The notes: generated from the letters alone by a model not told the origin. A stretch of 64,000 bases of DNA from Marichromatium purpuratum 984 (GCF_000224005.2 NZ_CP007031.1:3315001-3379000), one strand, 5' to 3'; numbered from the stretch's first letter, positions 29,078 to 38,271 are shown. Numbers and translations: made by a program.

Positions 29078-29119
29078 CTGGTAGCTGGCGGCTGAAGGCT
29101 GGCGGCTGACGACTGGCGC
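29078..29119. repeat. Six degenerate 7-base repeats (CTGGCGG type), inverted to the array at 28937
   Basis: Heptads CTGGTAG, CTGGCGG, CTGAAGG, CTGGCGG, CTGACGA, CTGGCGC in exact 7-base register. The consensus CTGGCGG is the reverse complement of CCGCCAG. The array ends 3 bases before the zapE stop codon (minus strand), so its RNA could fold at the zapE 3' end. Confidence 0.85.
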
Positions 29120-29122
29120 CAA

Positions 29123-30238
29123 TCAGGCCGCGACGCTGTCCGGTTCGGACTCGGCGGCGGTCGCGGCGGCCAGGTACTCGACCGACTGCATCTCCTGCAG
29201 GCGGCTGAGCAGGCGGGCGTGGGCGAAGTCGGTCATGCCGCCGGCATAGAGTTGGTCGAGCGGCACGTCGACCGACAGCACCAGCTTGACCCGGCGATCG
29301 TAGAGTTCGTCGACCAGGTGCAGGAAACGCCGCGCCGCGGCGTCGCAGCCGGGACCGAGCTGCGGCACCCCGGAGATCAGCACGGTGAGGTAGTCGCGAG
29401 CGATCTCGATGTAGTCGGCGGTGGAGCGCGGGGTGGCACAGAGCGCGTCGAAGTCGAACCAGGCGACGTTGCTGCCGAGCGCGCGCGCCTCGATCGTCCG
29501 GCCATTGACCTCGAGCCAGGAGGCGGCGACCCGGTGCCCGCCGCTAAGTTCGTCGAAGTCGATCGCCAGCCGCGCATCGCCGTCCTCGCCGGCGAGCACA
29601 TAGACGCCCTCGCGCATCAGCGTCTGCAACCGGTAGTCCTGGCCACCGTCGAGTTCGAAGACATCGGTATGACGATTGATCAGATCGATCGCCGGAAGGA
29701 AGGACTGGCGCTGCAGACCATTGCGATAGAGGTCGTCGGGCGGAGTGTTGGAGGTGGTCACCAGGGTCACGCCACGGGCGAACATCGCCTTAAGCAGACC
29801 GTAGAGCAGCATGGCGTCGGTGATATCGGTGACCAGGAACTCGTCGAGACAGAGCACCCGCAGATCGCGACACATCAGCTCCGCGACCCGGTCGAGCGGA
29901 TCGGTCTGGCGCGGTAGCCGCGCCAGATGGCCGTGCACCTCGCGCATGAAGTGATGGAAGTGCATGCGCCGCTTGCCCGGCAGCTCCAGCCCCTCGACGA
30001 ACCAGTCCATCAGGTGGGTCTTGCCGCGCCCCACGCCACCCCAGAAATAGAGCCCGCGTACCGGCGTCACCTCGCCACCGAGACGACGACGCACCCGACC
30101 GAACAACCCTCGCCCGGGCGCCGGCGCCTGCTCGAGCGCCTGGTGCAGCGCGAGCAGGCGCGCATGCGCCTCACGCTGCGCCGGGTCGCGAGGTTGGAAA
30201 CTGGATCGATCGGCGAAGGATGGGGATGAAGCGGTCAA
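29123..30238 (-). CDS. zapE: Cell division protein ZapE (AFG1-like ATPase)
   Basis: A 371-residue AAA-type ATPase that associates with the Z-ring in E. coli. P-loop FWGGVGRGKTHLMD (about residue 66), Walker B LCLDEF (about residue 133) and the family segments VTDITDAMLLYGL and TLVTTSNTPPDDLYRNGLQRQSFLPAI are present. The start is TTG 30238; no ATG or GTG precedes the conserved core, and the ribosome site is weak. Confidence 0.94.
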   Translation of the reverse strand: MTASSPSFADRSSFQPRDPAQREAHARLLALHQALEQAPAPGRGLFGRVRRRLGGEVTPVRGLYFWGGVGRGKTHLMDWFVEGLELPGKRRMHFHHFMREVHGHLARLPRQTDPLDRVAELMCRDLRVLCLDEFLVTDITDAMLLYGLLKAMFARGVTLVTTSNTPPDDLYRNGLQRQSFLPAIDLINRHTDVFELDGGQDYRLQTLMREGVYVLAGEDGDARLAIDFDELSGGHRVAASWLEVNGRTIEARALGSNVAWFDFDALCATPRSTADYIEIARDYLTVLISGVPQLGPGCDAAARRFLHLVDELYDRRVKLVLSVDVPLDQLYAGGMTDFAHARLLSRLQEMQSVEYLAAATAAESEPDSVAA

Positions 30239-30311
30239 GGCAGGTCTCTCGAAGCTTGTGTGTGGATGCAGAGGGAGCCTGCGGGACCTTGGCCCCGCAT
30301 GGCGATGGCGT

Positions 30312-31502
30312 TCAACGCGACCGGCATTGGACGAGGAAGCGGTCGATACGCCCCAGCGCCTCGTCGATCACCGGCAGATCGCAGGTGTAGGCGAAACGCA
30401 CGTGACGTTCGGCGCCATGACAACCGAAGTCGTGCCCCGGAGTCGCGGCCACCCCGACCTCCTCCAACATGGTGGTGGCGAACTGCATCGAGTCCACCCC
30501 CACCCAGTCGGGCAGCCGGGCATAGAGATAGAAAGCCCCCTTGGGCTCACCGTCGATACCGAAGCCGAGTCGACGCAAGCCATCGAGCAGGGCGTCGCGA
30601 CGCTCGCGGAAACAGGCGCGCCGCCGTTCGAGGATCTCCAGGGTGGCAGGCGCGAAGGCAGCGAGCGCGGCATGCTGTGCCGGGGTGTTGGGGGCGATGA
30701 ACAGGTTCTGCGCCATCCGCTCCATCACCTCGACCGCCGCCTGCGGCGCGGCCAACCAGCCGAGTCGCCAGCCGGTCATACCGAAATATTTGGAAAAGCT
30801 GTTGATGACATAGACATCCTCGGCCAGCTCGAGCGCACTATGATCCGGGGCATCGTAGACCAGCCCCTGATAGATCTCGTCGACGATCAGCGCCGCCCCC
30901 CTGGCGCGGCAGAGCGCATGCAGCTCGGCGAGCTGCTCGCGCCCGAGCAGGGTGCCGCTCGGATTGGCCGGCGAGGCGACGATCAGCGCGCGCACCCGTG
31001 GCGACCAGGCCGCCTCGGCGCGCGCCGCACTGAGCTGGAAGTCGTCGTCGGCATCGACCGCCACCGCACGCGGCTCCACCCCGAGCAACCGCAGCACCTG
31101 GCGATAGCAAGGGTAGGAGGGATCGCAGATCAGCACCTCGTCACCCGGCTCGAGCAGCGCCTGGAACACCAGCTGGATCGCACCCGAGGCCCCCGGCGTA
31201 ATCAGGATGCGGTCGGCCTCGACGCTGGCACCGTAACGCTCGGCGTAATAGCGCGACAGGCGCTCGCGCAACTGCGGCAGGCCCGCGGCGGGGGTGTAGT
31301 GCACGGCGCCGTCCTCCAGCGCGGCGCGTGCCGCGGCGAGGATCGGCTCGGGGGTCGGGAAGTCGGGCTCGCCGACCTCGAGATGGATGATCGAGCGCCC
31401 CTCGGCCTCCAGGGTCTTGGCCCGCTCGAGCAGGCGCATCACATGGAAGGGTTCGACCGCGCGTGCGCGCGGTGCCAGTCTGGGTTGTTCTGTGGATTGC
31501 AT
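30312..31502 (-). CDS. PLP-dependent aminotransferase (class I/II, aspartate-aminotransferase-like)
   Basis: A 396-residue fold-type I enzyme. VEPFHVMRLLERA and LEVGEPDFPTPEP mark the N-terminus. The Schiff-base lysine is in NSFSKYFGMTGWRLGW (Lys238). SPANPSGT and the arginine near the C-terminus (HVRFAYTCD) complete the site. It belongs to the broad AspC/AlaA-like subgroup; the amino acid substrate cannot be told. It sits between zapE and cbbY, all on the minus strand. Confidence 0.9.
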   Translation of the reverse strand: MQSTEQPRLAPRARAVEPFHVMRLLERAKTLEAEGRSIIHLEVGEPDFPTPEPILAAARAALEDGAVHYTPAAGLPQLRERLSRYYAERYGASVEADRILITPGASGAIQLVFQALLEPGDEVLICDPSYPCYRQVLRLLGVEPRAVAVDADDDFQLSAARAEAAWSPRVRALIVASPANPSGTLLGREQLAELHALCRARGAALIVDEIYQGLVYDAPDHSALELAEDVYVINSFSKYFGMTGWRLGWLAAPQAAVEVMERMAQNLFIAPNTPAQHAALAAFAPATLEILERRRACFRERRDALLDGLRRLGFGIDGEPKGAFYLYARLPDWVGVDSMQFATTMLEEVGVAATPGHDFGCHGAERHVRFAYTCDLPVIDEALGRIDRFLVQCRSR

Positions 31503-31508
31503 CTTGGT

Positions 31509-32291
31509 CTATGAGCTTTCAGGATGGCGCGCGCGTACAAGGTCCGCGAGCGTCGCAAGATCGACATGGGAGCGTCCCTCGAGCTGTCCATGCAGCACGC
31601 TGACGGGCGTCCCGGGCTCGCCGAGCCCGTCGACCACCAGGGCGGCGTCTGCGAATGCCTGCCCACGCGTATAGTCATTGACGGTGACCACCACCGTCTC
31701 GAGTCCGGCGGCGCGGGCCGCCCGCAGACCCGGTGTCGAGTCCTCCACCACCACGCAAGCGGCGGCGCCGAGCCCGAGGCGCTCGAGCGCCAGCAGGTAG
31801 ACATCCGGCGCCGGCTTCTTGTGCGCCACCATGTCCCCGGCGGCGATCACCTCGAACCACTCGGCCAGCCCCGACTCGCCGACATGCGCGAGCAATGCGT
31901 GCACGTTCTCCGGTGTCGAGGTGGTGGCGATCGCCAGACGGATACCCGCCGTGCGCGCCGCGCGCAACAGTCGCAGCACGCCTGGTCGCAACCCGATCGC
32001 GCCAGCCGCGAGCAACCGCGCATAGTGGCGTGATTTGGCCCGGTGCAGGCGCGCGGCGAGCGCCTCGGACTCGACACCGGGCGGCAACGCCGGGCGGCGC
32101 GCGGCGATGAAGGCGGCGATGCGCTCGCGCCCACCGGTCACCTCGAGCAGCTCGCCATAGGTAGCAACATCCCAGCACCAGTCCAGGCCGGCCTCGGCAA
32201 AGGCCGCGTTGAAGGCGCGACGATGGCCGTCACGCTCGGTATCGGCGAGGGTGCCGTCGACATCCCAGATGATCGCCTCAAAGGGATACAT
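31509..32291 (-). CDS. cbbY: CbbY-like HAD phosphatase
   Basis: A 260-residue HAD hydrolase. Catalytic motif I is IIWDVDGTLADTE (nucleophile Asp about residue 9). Motif II is IATTSTPENV. Motif III lysines appear in AHKKPAPDVY, and motif IV in VVEDSTPGLRAA. The N-terminal cap segment (HRRAFNAAFAEAGLDWCWD) is that of CbbY, which removes the Rubisco inhibitor xylulose-1,5-bisphosphate in autotrophs. A role in carbon fixation is therefore likely but inferred. The stop is 6 bases from the aminotransferase start, so they are in one operon. Confidence 0.88.
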   Translation of the reverse strand: MYPFEAIIWDVDGTLADTERDGHRRAFNAAFAEAGLDWCWDVATYGELLEVTGGRERIAAFIAARRPALPPGVESEALAARLHRAKSRHYARLLAAGAIGLRPGVLRLLRAARTAGIRLAIATTSTPENVHALLAHVGESGLAEWFEVIAAGDMVAHKKPAPDVYLLALERLGLGAAACVVVEDSTPGLRAARAAGLETVVVTVNDYTRGQAFADAALVVDGLGEPGTPVSVLHGQLEGRSHVDLATLADLVRARHPESS

Positions 32292-32500
32292 GCTCGATCT
32301 CCTGTTGTACTGACGGAAGACGGCGGGTGGCGGCAAGCCTCCCAGATTAGCCGACCAGCGACGCCCGCGCACGGCCGAACGTCTCATCATGAGTTGCCCA
32401 CCGCGCGGGGATCTGGTACTTAAGGGCGTTTTTCGCGAACAGGTCCGAATGGACCCGGTCGCTAGGACACCCCACGAGAAGAGCCTTCGGGAGCACATCC

Positions 32501-32935
32501 ATGGCCGAAGCAAGAGCACAAGACGCCAAGGCGTTCGGTTTCGAACCTTATGAAGCCGCGAGCGACGAGGACTACATGAGCCCCGAGCAGGAGGCGCACT
32601 TTCGCGCCATCCTCCAGGCCTGGAAACGGTCGCTGATGGAAGAGGTCGACCGCACCGTGCATCACATGCAGGACGAGGCGACCAACTTCCCCGACCCCAA
32701 CGATCGCGCCACCCAGGAGTCGGAGTTCAGCCTCGAGCTGCGTACCCGCGATCGCGAGCGCAAGCTGATCAAGAAGATCGACGAGGCACTCGATCGTCTT
32801 GACGAGCATGAATACGGCTACTGCGACGCTTGCGGCGTCGAGATCGGCATCCGCCGGCTCGAGGCCCGGCCGACGGCCACGCTCTGCATCGACTGCAAGA
32901 CGCTCGACGAGATCCGCGAGCGTCAGCGCGGCTGA
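32501..32935 (+). CDS. dksA: RNA polymerase-binding transcription factor DksA
   Basis: A 144-residue protein that binds the RNA polymerase secondary channel and works with ppGpp. The coiled coil (about residues 30-105) holds the tip segment DPNDRATQESE with acidic residues. The zinc finger is CDAC (about residue 109) and CIDC (about residue 130). The C-terminal helix is KTLDEIRERQR. Divergent from cbbY. Its stop overlaps the apparent gluQ start. Confidence 0.97.
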   Translation: MAEARAQDAKAFGFEPYEAASDEDYMSPEQEAHFRAILQAWKRSLMEEVDRTVHHMQDEATNFPDPNDRATQESEFSLELRTRDRERKLIKKIDEALDRLDEHEYGYCDACGVEIGIRRLEARPTATLCIDCKTLDEIRERQRG

Positions 32936-33831
32936 TCACCGGTTACCGGGGGCGCTTCGCCCCCTCCCCCACGGGGCCACTGCACTTCGGCTCGTTGGTC
33001 ACTGCGGTGGCCAGCCATGCCGATGCGCGCGCCCATGGCGGCGAGTGGCTGGTGCGTATCGAAGACCTCGACCGCCCGCGCGAGGTCGCGGGGGCGGCTC
33101 GCGCCATCCTCGACACCCTCGCCGCCTTCGGCATGCGCCACGACGGACCGGTGTGCTACCAGCACGACCGGCTCACCGCCTATGACGCCGCACTCGCCCG
33201 GCTCGCCGCACGCGGACTCACCTACCCCTGCGGCTGCAGTCGCGCCGAGATCGCCCACCGCGCCGCGCGCGGCGACGAAGGACCGATCTATCCCGGCACC
33301 TGTCGCGCCGGGCTGCCGCCCGGGCGCGCGCCGCGCACCATCCGCATGCGCACCGACAGCATCCCCGTCGAGTTCGACGACCGGGTGTTCGGCCCGTGCA
33401 CGCAGAATCTCGAACAGGCGGTCGGCGACTTCGTGCTGCATCGTGCCGATGCCATCCACGCCTACCAGCTCGCGGTGGTGGTCGACGACGCTTGGCAGGG
33501 CATCGATCAGGTGGTGCGCGGCGCCGACCTGCTCGACTCTACCCCACGCCAGATCTGGCTGCAGCGCGCTCTGAACCTGCCCCAGCCGCGCTACGCCCAT
33601 GTCCCGCTGGTGCTCGACCCCGAGGGGCGCAAGCTCAGCAAGCGTCTCGCCGCCGCCCCGGTCGATCCCGCAGACCCATTACCAGCACTGCACCGCGCCT
33701 GGGCCTTCCTCGGTCAGCCGCCCCCGCCGCCGCACTGTACCCTGCAGCGCTTCTGGGAACACGCCACCGCGCACTGGCGCATCGAACGCGTCCCGCAGAC
33801 GCGCCGCGCGCCGCTGCCAGCGGATCAGTGA
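32932..33831 (+). CDS. gluQ: Glutamyl-Q tRNA(Asp) synthetase, apparent CTG start
   Basis: A 299-residue GluRS-like enzyme that attaches glutamate to queuosine in tRNA-Asp. The HIGH-type motif RFAPSPTGPLHFGSL starts about residue 7, the zinc ligands are CGCSR..., and the KMSKS-type motif is RKLSKR. The essential RFAPSPTG is only six codons from the dksA stop. In this frame no ATG, GTG or TTG lies between TTG 32830 (deep in dksA) and that motif. CTG 32932, overlapping the dksA TGA as CTGA, gives the expected N-terminus (MITGYRGRFAPSPTG). The TTG 32830 alternative would add 34 unusual residues. Confidence 0.88.
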   Translation: MITGYRGRFAPSPTGPLHFGSLVTAVASHADARAHGGEWLVRIEDLDRPREVAGAARAILDTLAAFGMRHDGPVCYQHDRLTAYDAALARLAARGLTYPCGCSRAEIAHRAARGDEGPIYPGTCRAGLPPGRAPRTIRMRTDSIPVEFDDRVFGPCTQNLEQAVGDFVLHRADAIHAYQLAVVVDDAWQGIDQVVRGADLLDSTPRQIWLQRALNLPQPRYAHVPLVLDPEGRKLSKRLAAAPVDPADPLPALHRAWAFLGQPPPPPHCTLQRFWEHATAHWRIERVPQTRRAPLPADQ

Positions 33832-33845
33832 CAGCGACCAGGGGA

Positions 33846-34057
33846 GTTGAACCGCAAAGACTCCAAGGGCGCGAAGGGAATGAGGCCTCAAGCCTTGTGG
33901 TTGTCGGTCACCTTTGCAGGCAGTCTTCCGGGCCTCCCTGCCTCCGGTGACTCTGGCAGCCATGGTCACGGTCGAGTCAGACCGCTCACTGGTGACTGCC
34001 AGCTGGTAGCTGGTAGCTGTCTTCCCCTTTGCGTTCTTGGCGTCTTAGCGGTTCAAA
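33846..34057. repeat. Intergenic element with terminal inverted repeats (copy A)
   Basis: A 212-bp segment between the convergent gluQ and galU. The left 33 bases (33846-33878) match the reverse complement of the right 33 bases (34025-34057) at 27 positions; both ends start with a TTGAACCGC core. It encodes no protein. The inside includes two CTGGTAG heptads (34003-34016). Related ends occur at 44107-44282, 14760-14925 and 38167-38195. It looks like a non-autonomous (MITE- or REP-like) repeat. Confidence 0.8.
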
Positions 34058-34075
34058 GACGCCTCTGCCAACCCC

Positions 34076-34954
34076 CTACTGCTGCGCGATGAAATCGCGC
34101 AGATAGGTGGCAAAACGCTCGCCGAGTTCGGGGTGGTCGAGACCGAGTTCCACCGTCGCCTCCAGATAGCCGAGCTTGCTGCCGCAGTCGTAGCGCTTGC
34201 CCTCGAAGGGGTGAGCGATCACCGGCTCGTCGGCGAGCAATGCCGAGATCGCGTCGGTGAGCTGGATTTCACCGCCGGCGCCGGTTCCGGTGTTCTCGAG
34301 CTTGTCGAAGATCGCCGGGGTGAGCAGGTAACGCCCGACCACGGCGAGGTTCGAGGGCGCGTCCTCGGGCGCCGGTTTCTCGACGATCGAGACCACTCGC
34401 AGCTCGCCATCGGGGCCGGGCTCGACCTTGACGATACCGTACTTGTGCGTCTCCTCGCGCGGCACCTCCTGGACGCTGAGCACGCTGCAGCCATGGCGCG
34501 CGTGGACCTCGGCCATCTGCTCGACCACGCCCTTGCCCTCGGCGCGGATCAGGTCGTCGGCGAGCAGCACCGCGAAGGGTTCGCGGCCGACCACCGGCTT
34601 GGCACAGAGCACTGCATGGCCCAACCCCAGGGCCTCGGCCTGACGCACGTAGGCACAGGAGGTGCCTTCGGCGAGCACGTTGCGCACCACCTTGAGCAGC
34701 TTGTCCTTGCCCGCCTCGGCCAACTCCACTTCCAGCTCGAAGGCCTTGTCAAAGTGATCCTCGATCGAGCGTTTGTGACGTCCGGTGATGAACACCAACT
34801 GTTCCACTCCGGCGGCCTCGGCCTCCTCGGCGGCGTACTGGATCAGCGGCTTGTCCACGATCGGCAGCATCTCCTTGGGACTGGCTTTGGTCGCCGGCAG
34901 GAAGCGGGTACCGCGACCGGCCACCGGAAAGACTGCCTTGTGAATCTTCGCCAT
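34076..34954 (-). CDS. galU: UTP–glucose-1-phosphate uridylyltransferase
   Basis: A 292-residue nucleotidyltransferase that makes UDP-glucose for envelope polysaccharides. The N-terminal signature [29 protein letters not shown], in pieces [10 protein letters not shown] and [10 protein letters not shown], is complete. VGRYLLTP and GEIQLTDAI are also typical. ATG 34954 is preceded by an AGGAG site; an open extension upstream lacks homology. Confidence 0.97.
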   Translation of the reverse strand: MAKIHKAVFPVAGRGTRFLPATKASPKEMLPIVDKPLIQYAAEEAEAAGVEQLVFITGRHKRSIEDHFDKAFELEVELAEAGKDKLLKVVRNVLAEGTSCAYVRQAEALGLGHAVLCAKPVVGREPFAVLLADDLIRAEGKGVVEQMAEVHARHGCSVLSVQEVPREETHKYGIVKVEPGPDGELRVVSIVEKPAPEDAPSNLAVVGRYLLTPAIFDKLENTGTGAGGEIQLTDAISALLADEPVIAHPFEGKRYDCGSKLGYLEATVELGLDHPELGERFATYLRDFIAQQ

Positions 34955-35078
34955 CGAGTCATCTCCTCTCGTCGATATTGATTGCTTGATACGGCGCACC
35001 CCGCCCGGGGCGAGCACCTCCACGCATCGCCGGCGGGAGGCCCGATCGGCTTCGACCGGCACCGGCGGGGCGCCGTGT

Positions 35079-35777
35079 TCAGCCCGCGAGTTCGCGCTCG
35101 ATCTCGGCCAGCGCGGCCAGCGGATCGGGCGCGGCGGCGATCGGACGACCGATCACCAAATGATCGGAGCCGGCGGCAACCGCCTCGCGCGGGGTCATCA
35201 CCCGTTTCTGATCCCCCGTCGCCGCCCAGCTCGGGCGCACACCCGGGGTGACCAGCACGAAATCCTCGCCGAGGGCGGCCCGCACCGCCGCGGCCTCGCG
35301 CGGCGAGCAGACGATGCCGTCGAGCCCGGCCTCGCGGCCGAGTTCGGCGAGCGCGAGCACCCGCTCGGCCGGTTCGCCCGGACAGCCGACCTCGGCCAGA
35401 TCGTCACCGTCGAGGCTGGTGAGCACGGTCACCCCGATCAGCAGCGGCGCCTTGGGCAGGGCATCGAGCCGCTCGCGGGTGGTCTCGATCATCCGCCGCC
35501 CGCCGGTGACATGGACGTTGACCATCCACACCCCGAGATCGGCCGCCGCGGCACAGGCCGCGGCGACGGTGTTGGGGATGTCGTGGAACTTGAGGTCGAG
35601 GAAGACCTCGAAGCCGCGCGCCTGCAGGGTGGCGACGAAGTCCGGCCCGAGCCGGGTGAACAGCTCCTTGCCGACCTTGAGGCGACAGCGTGCCGGGTCG
35701 AGCTGATCGACCAGGGCGAGCGCCGGCTCGCGGGCGGGGAAATCGAGGGCCACGATGATGCGTGTCGACTGGGTCAC
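35079..35777 (-). CDS. pyrF: Orotidine 5'-phosphate decarboxylase
   Basis: A 232-residue TIM-barrel enzyme that forms UMP from OMP. The catalytic Lys-Asp array is in [13 protein letters not shown] (about residue 60). IIVALDFP at the start and LVTPGVRP near the C-terminus are family markers. It lies directly downstream of lapB, the conserved gammaproteobacterial order. Confidence 0.97.
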   Translation of the reverse strand: MTQSTRIIVALDFPAREPALALVDQLDPARCRLKVGKELFTRLGPDFVATLQARGFEVFLDLKFHDIPNTVAAACAAAADLGVWMVNVHVTGGRRMIETTRERLDALPKAPLLIGVTVLTSLDGDDLAEVGCPGEPAERVLALAELGREAGLDGIVCSPREAAAVRAALGEDFVLVTPGVRPSWAATGDQKRVMTPREAVAAGSDHLVIGRPIAAAPDPLAALAEIERELAG

Positions 35778-35813
35778 GAGGGTTCCTTCAAGGGTTCGGA
35801 TTGAGATCGGCGT

Positions 35814-37010
35814 CTAGGCCAGGCGCGGGCCGTCGAGCCCGGCGTCGATCACCAGCGGCTCGGGCTGTACCGGCACCACCGAGCCCCAGCGTTTGCAGCT
35901 CGGGCACTGCCAGTGCAGTGAGCGCGCCTGGAAGCCGCAATGATCGCATTGATAGGCCGGCTGGCGCGCGGCCAGATGGCGGATCACCGCCAGCGCGCGC
36001 TCGAGCCGATGGACATCGGCGGCGTCCGGCAGCTCCGTCAGCTCGAGCGCGAGCAGGCGCTCGAGCCCCACCAGGTCGGCGAACCGACGCAGGTGCGCGC
36101 AGAGCAGGTCGAGCGCCTCGGCGCGACCGCGCTCGGCGGCGACCCGCTCGGCCAGCGTCACCACCAACGCCGGACTGGGATGACGCGCCGCCAGCCCCTC
36201 GAGCACCGCCAGCGGGTCCTCCCCGGGGACACGCTCGAGCGCCTCGATCAGCGCCGGCAGGATCTCCGGCAGATAGGCGCCGTGGCGTTCGACCAGCCCG
36301 CGAAACAGCGCCAGCGCCCGCTGAGGCTCGCCCTCCTCGAGCGCCACCCGGGCCTCGAGCATGCTGGCGCGCACGCATTCGGGGTCGATCTGCAACGCCC
36401 GCGCGAGCTGCGCGCGAACGCGCTCGTGCTCGCCGCGACGGCGCGCCTCCTCGGCCAGCTCGCAGTGATAGTGGGCGATCTCGGCGTCGAGCACCGACTC
36501 GCCGCCGGGACGCAGCTGCTCGGCGACCTCCAGACAGCGCTCCCAGTCACGCTCCTGCTGATAGATCTCGCGCAGCCCGGCGAGCGCGCGCTGACGGTGC
36601 AGACCGAGCCCGGCGAGCTCCTGGAACAGCAGCTCGGCGCGATCGAGCAGCCCGGCGCTCATGTAGTCCTGGCCCAGCTCGAGCAGGGCATAGCCGCGCT
36701 GCTCGGCATCGAGGCTGGGACGCGCCATCAGGTTCTGGTGGATGCGGATCGCGCGGTCGACCTCGCCACGGCGACGGAACAGGCTGCCGAGGGCGAGATG
36801 GGTCTCGACGGTCTCGTCGTCGACCTCGGCGAGCTCGATGAACATGTCGAGCGCCTTGTCGGGCTGCTCGTCGAGCAGATAGTTGAGTCCGCGCAGGAAG
36901 CTCGGATGGGCCGCGCGGCGAGACCGCCGGGGCGCGGGACGCTCGTGTCGCGCCAGCCACCAACCGGAGGCCGCCGCAACCGGCAGCAGCAGGAACAGGA
37001 TCTCGATCAC
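35814..37010 (-). CDS. lapB: LPS assembly protein LapB (YciM)
   Basis: A 398-residue inner-membrane-anchored TPR protein that directs LpxC for FtsH degradation and so controls lipid A synthesis. One N-terminal transmembrane helix (IEILFLLLPVAAASGWWLA), then TPR units from FLRGLNYLLDEQPDKALDMF onward. A C-terminal rubredoxin-type metal site has CDHC and CPSC. GTG 37010 is 7 bases after GGAG and starts at the membrane helix. lapA, usually just upstream, is not present before it. Confidence 0.95.
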   Translation of the reverse strand: MIEILFLLLPVAAASGWWLARHERPAPRRSRRAAHPSFLRGLNYLLDEQPDKALDMFIELAEVDDETVETHLALGSLFRRRGEVDRAIRIHQNLMARPSLDAEQRGYALLELGQDYMSAGLLDRAELLFQELAGLGLHRQRALAGLREIYQQERDWERCLEVAEQLRPGGESVLDAEIAHYHCELAEEARRRGEHERVRAQLARALQIDPECVRASMLEARVALEEGEPQRALALFRGLVERHGAYLPEILPALIEALERVPGEDPLAVLEGLAARHPSPALVVTLAERVAAERGRAEALDLLCAHLRRFADLVGLERLLALELTELPDAADVHRLERALAVIRHLAARQPAYQCDHCGFQARSLHWQCPSCKRWGSVVPVQPEPLVIDAGLDGPRLA

Positions 37011-37319
37011 GCGCGCACTCCATCGAGCCGGGCCGGGGCCGTGCCTGAGGCTGCGCGGCACGACCACGGCAAGGGATCACGGCAAGCGTCACCGTGCGGC
37101 ACGCGCATGACCGCCCGTGTACCTCGCACCCCAGGAGCGCAAGGACCGAGAGGGGGGCCGTCAAGTGATCCGGATCGGTCGCTCACCGTCTCAATCATAA
37201 CAGGCCGGCACGACCGACCGCACGAGGCACGCCGAGGCCTCCGGGCCGGTCGGCCTTGAGTCCGTCCCGCGACCACCCCAGATTGCTCGGCACGAGCCCC
37301 TCGGGCAGGAGGTCCGAAC
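37011..37319. other. Divergent region between lapB and the SDR gene
   Basis: 309 bases with no credible gene. No lapA-like frame is visible. A TTGACG -35-like hexamer lies on the minus strand at 37164-37159 without a good -10. AGGAGG precedes the SDR start. Confidence 0.5.
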
Positions 37320-38036
37320 ATGATCCGCGAACCCGACCAGCAACTGGTCCTCATCACCGGCGCCACCGGCAACCTCGGCCGCGCCACCGCCGCCGCCTTC
37401 GCCCGACGTGGCGCCCGGCTGGCATTGCTCGCGCGCGACCGCGAGGCGCTCGAACGCACACGCGACGAACTCGGCACCGGGATCACCGTCGAGTGCCTCG
37501 CCTGCGACCTGCTCGCCCCCGACGCGCTCGGCGCCGAGCTTGCCCGGCTGGTCGAACGCCACGGCCGACTCGACACCCTGGCCAACCTCGCCGGCGGCTT
37601 CGCCATGGGCACGCCGCTGCACCAGACCAGTGACGCCGACTGGGACCGGATGCTCGACATCAACGTCCGCACCCTGCTGCACGGCGCGCGCGCCGCCGTG
37701 CCTCACCTGATCGCCGGCGGCGGCGGCGCCATGGTCAATGTCTCGGCCCGCGCCGCCCGCCCCGCCGGCGCCTACATGGGCCCCTACAGCGCCGCCAAGT
37801 CGGCGGTGATCGCACTCACCGAGACCCTCTCGGCCGAGCTGCGCGACCAAGGCATCAACGTCAACTGCATCCTCCCCGGCACCGTCGACACCCCGGAGAA
37901 CCGCGCCGCCATGCCCGACCAGGACCCCGGCGACTGGGTCGAGCCGGCCGCGATCGCCGAGGTCATCGTCTTCCTCGCCTCCCCCGCCGCACGCGCCGTC
38001 ACCGGCGCGGCGATCCCGGTCTACGGGCGGAGTTAG
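37320..38036 (+). CDS. Short-chain dehydrogenase/reductase
   Basis: A 238-residue classical SDR with a Rossmann fold. Cofactor motif TGATGNLG (about residue 14), NLAGG in place of NNAG (about residue 90), catalytic Ser in VNVSARA (about residue 141) and YSAAK (about residue 156). The substrate is unknown. An AGGAGG site precedes the ATG. Monocistronic by position; followed by repeats. Confidence 0.92.
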   Translation: MIREPDQQLVLITGATGNLGRATAAAFARRGARLALLARDREALERTRDELGTGITVECLACDLLAPDALGAELARLVERHGRLDTLANLAGGFAMGTPLHQTSDADWDRMLDINVRTLLHGARAAVPHLIAGGGGAMVNVSARAARPAGAYMGPYSAAKSAVIALTETLSAELRDQGINVNCILPGTVDTPENRAAMPDQDPGDWVEPAAIAEVIVFLASPAARAVTGAAIPVYGRS

Positions 38037-38039
38037 CAA

Positions 38040-38195
38040 CCAGTCGCCAGTCGCTGCCGACCCTCAAACACTGACGCCGAGCACGTGCGCCACGGCTGAT
38101 GGCAAGCCGTGCTGCCGTCGAGGACGCACAGCCATTGCTCGCGGGTCGCTTGCAACTTGCAACCGATTTGCGCACCTGGCGTCTCGCGGTTCAAA
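38040..38195. repeat. Repeat remnants upstream of mutS
   Basis: Two CCAGTCG heptads (38040-38053) and two CTTGCAA heptads (about 38150-38163). At 38167-38195 there is a stretch matching the right end of the 33846 element (TTTGCG...TGGCGTCTCGCGGTTC, one gap). The matching left end is missing. The mutS promoter probably lies after it (a TAGACT -10-like hexamer near 38236). Confidence 0.55.
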
Positions 38196-38271
38196 TTCCC
38201 CCGCTGCACGCATGCGTCAAAGTCTCTAGACTAGCTGGCCTTTTCCACCCGGCCACGGCAGACGAGCGCGG

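Noticed and set aside
28937-29119. Possible CRISPR array
   Set aside because: Units are 7 bases with no spacers; no cas genes in the window.
31524-32033. Open frames antisense to cbbY
   Set aside because: Shadow frames of a clear HAD phosphatase gene.
37007-37672. Candidate lapA on the minus strand upstream of lapB
   Set aside because: The open frame there has no membrane-helix pattern like LapA and is antisense to the SDR gene.
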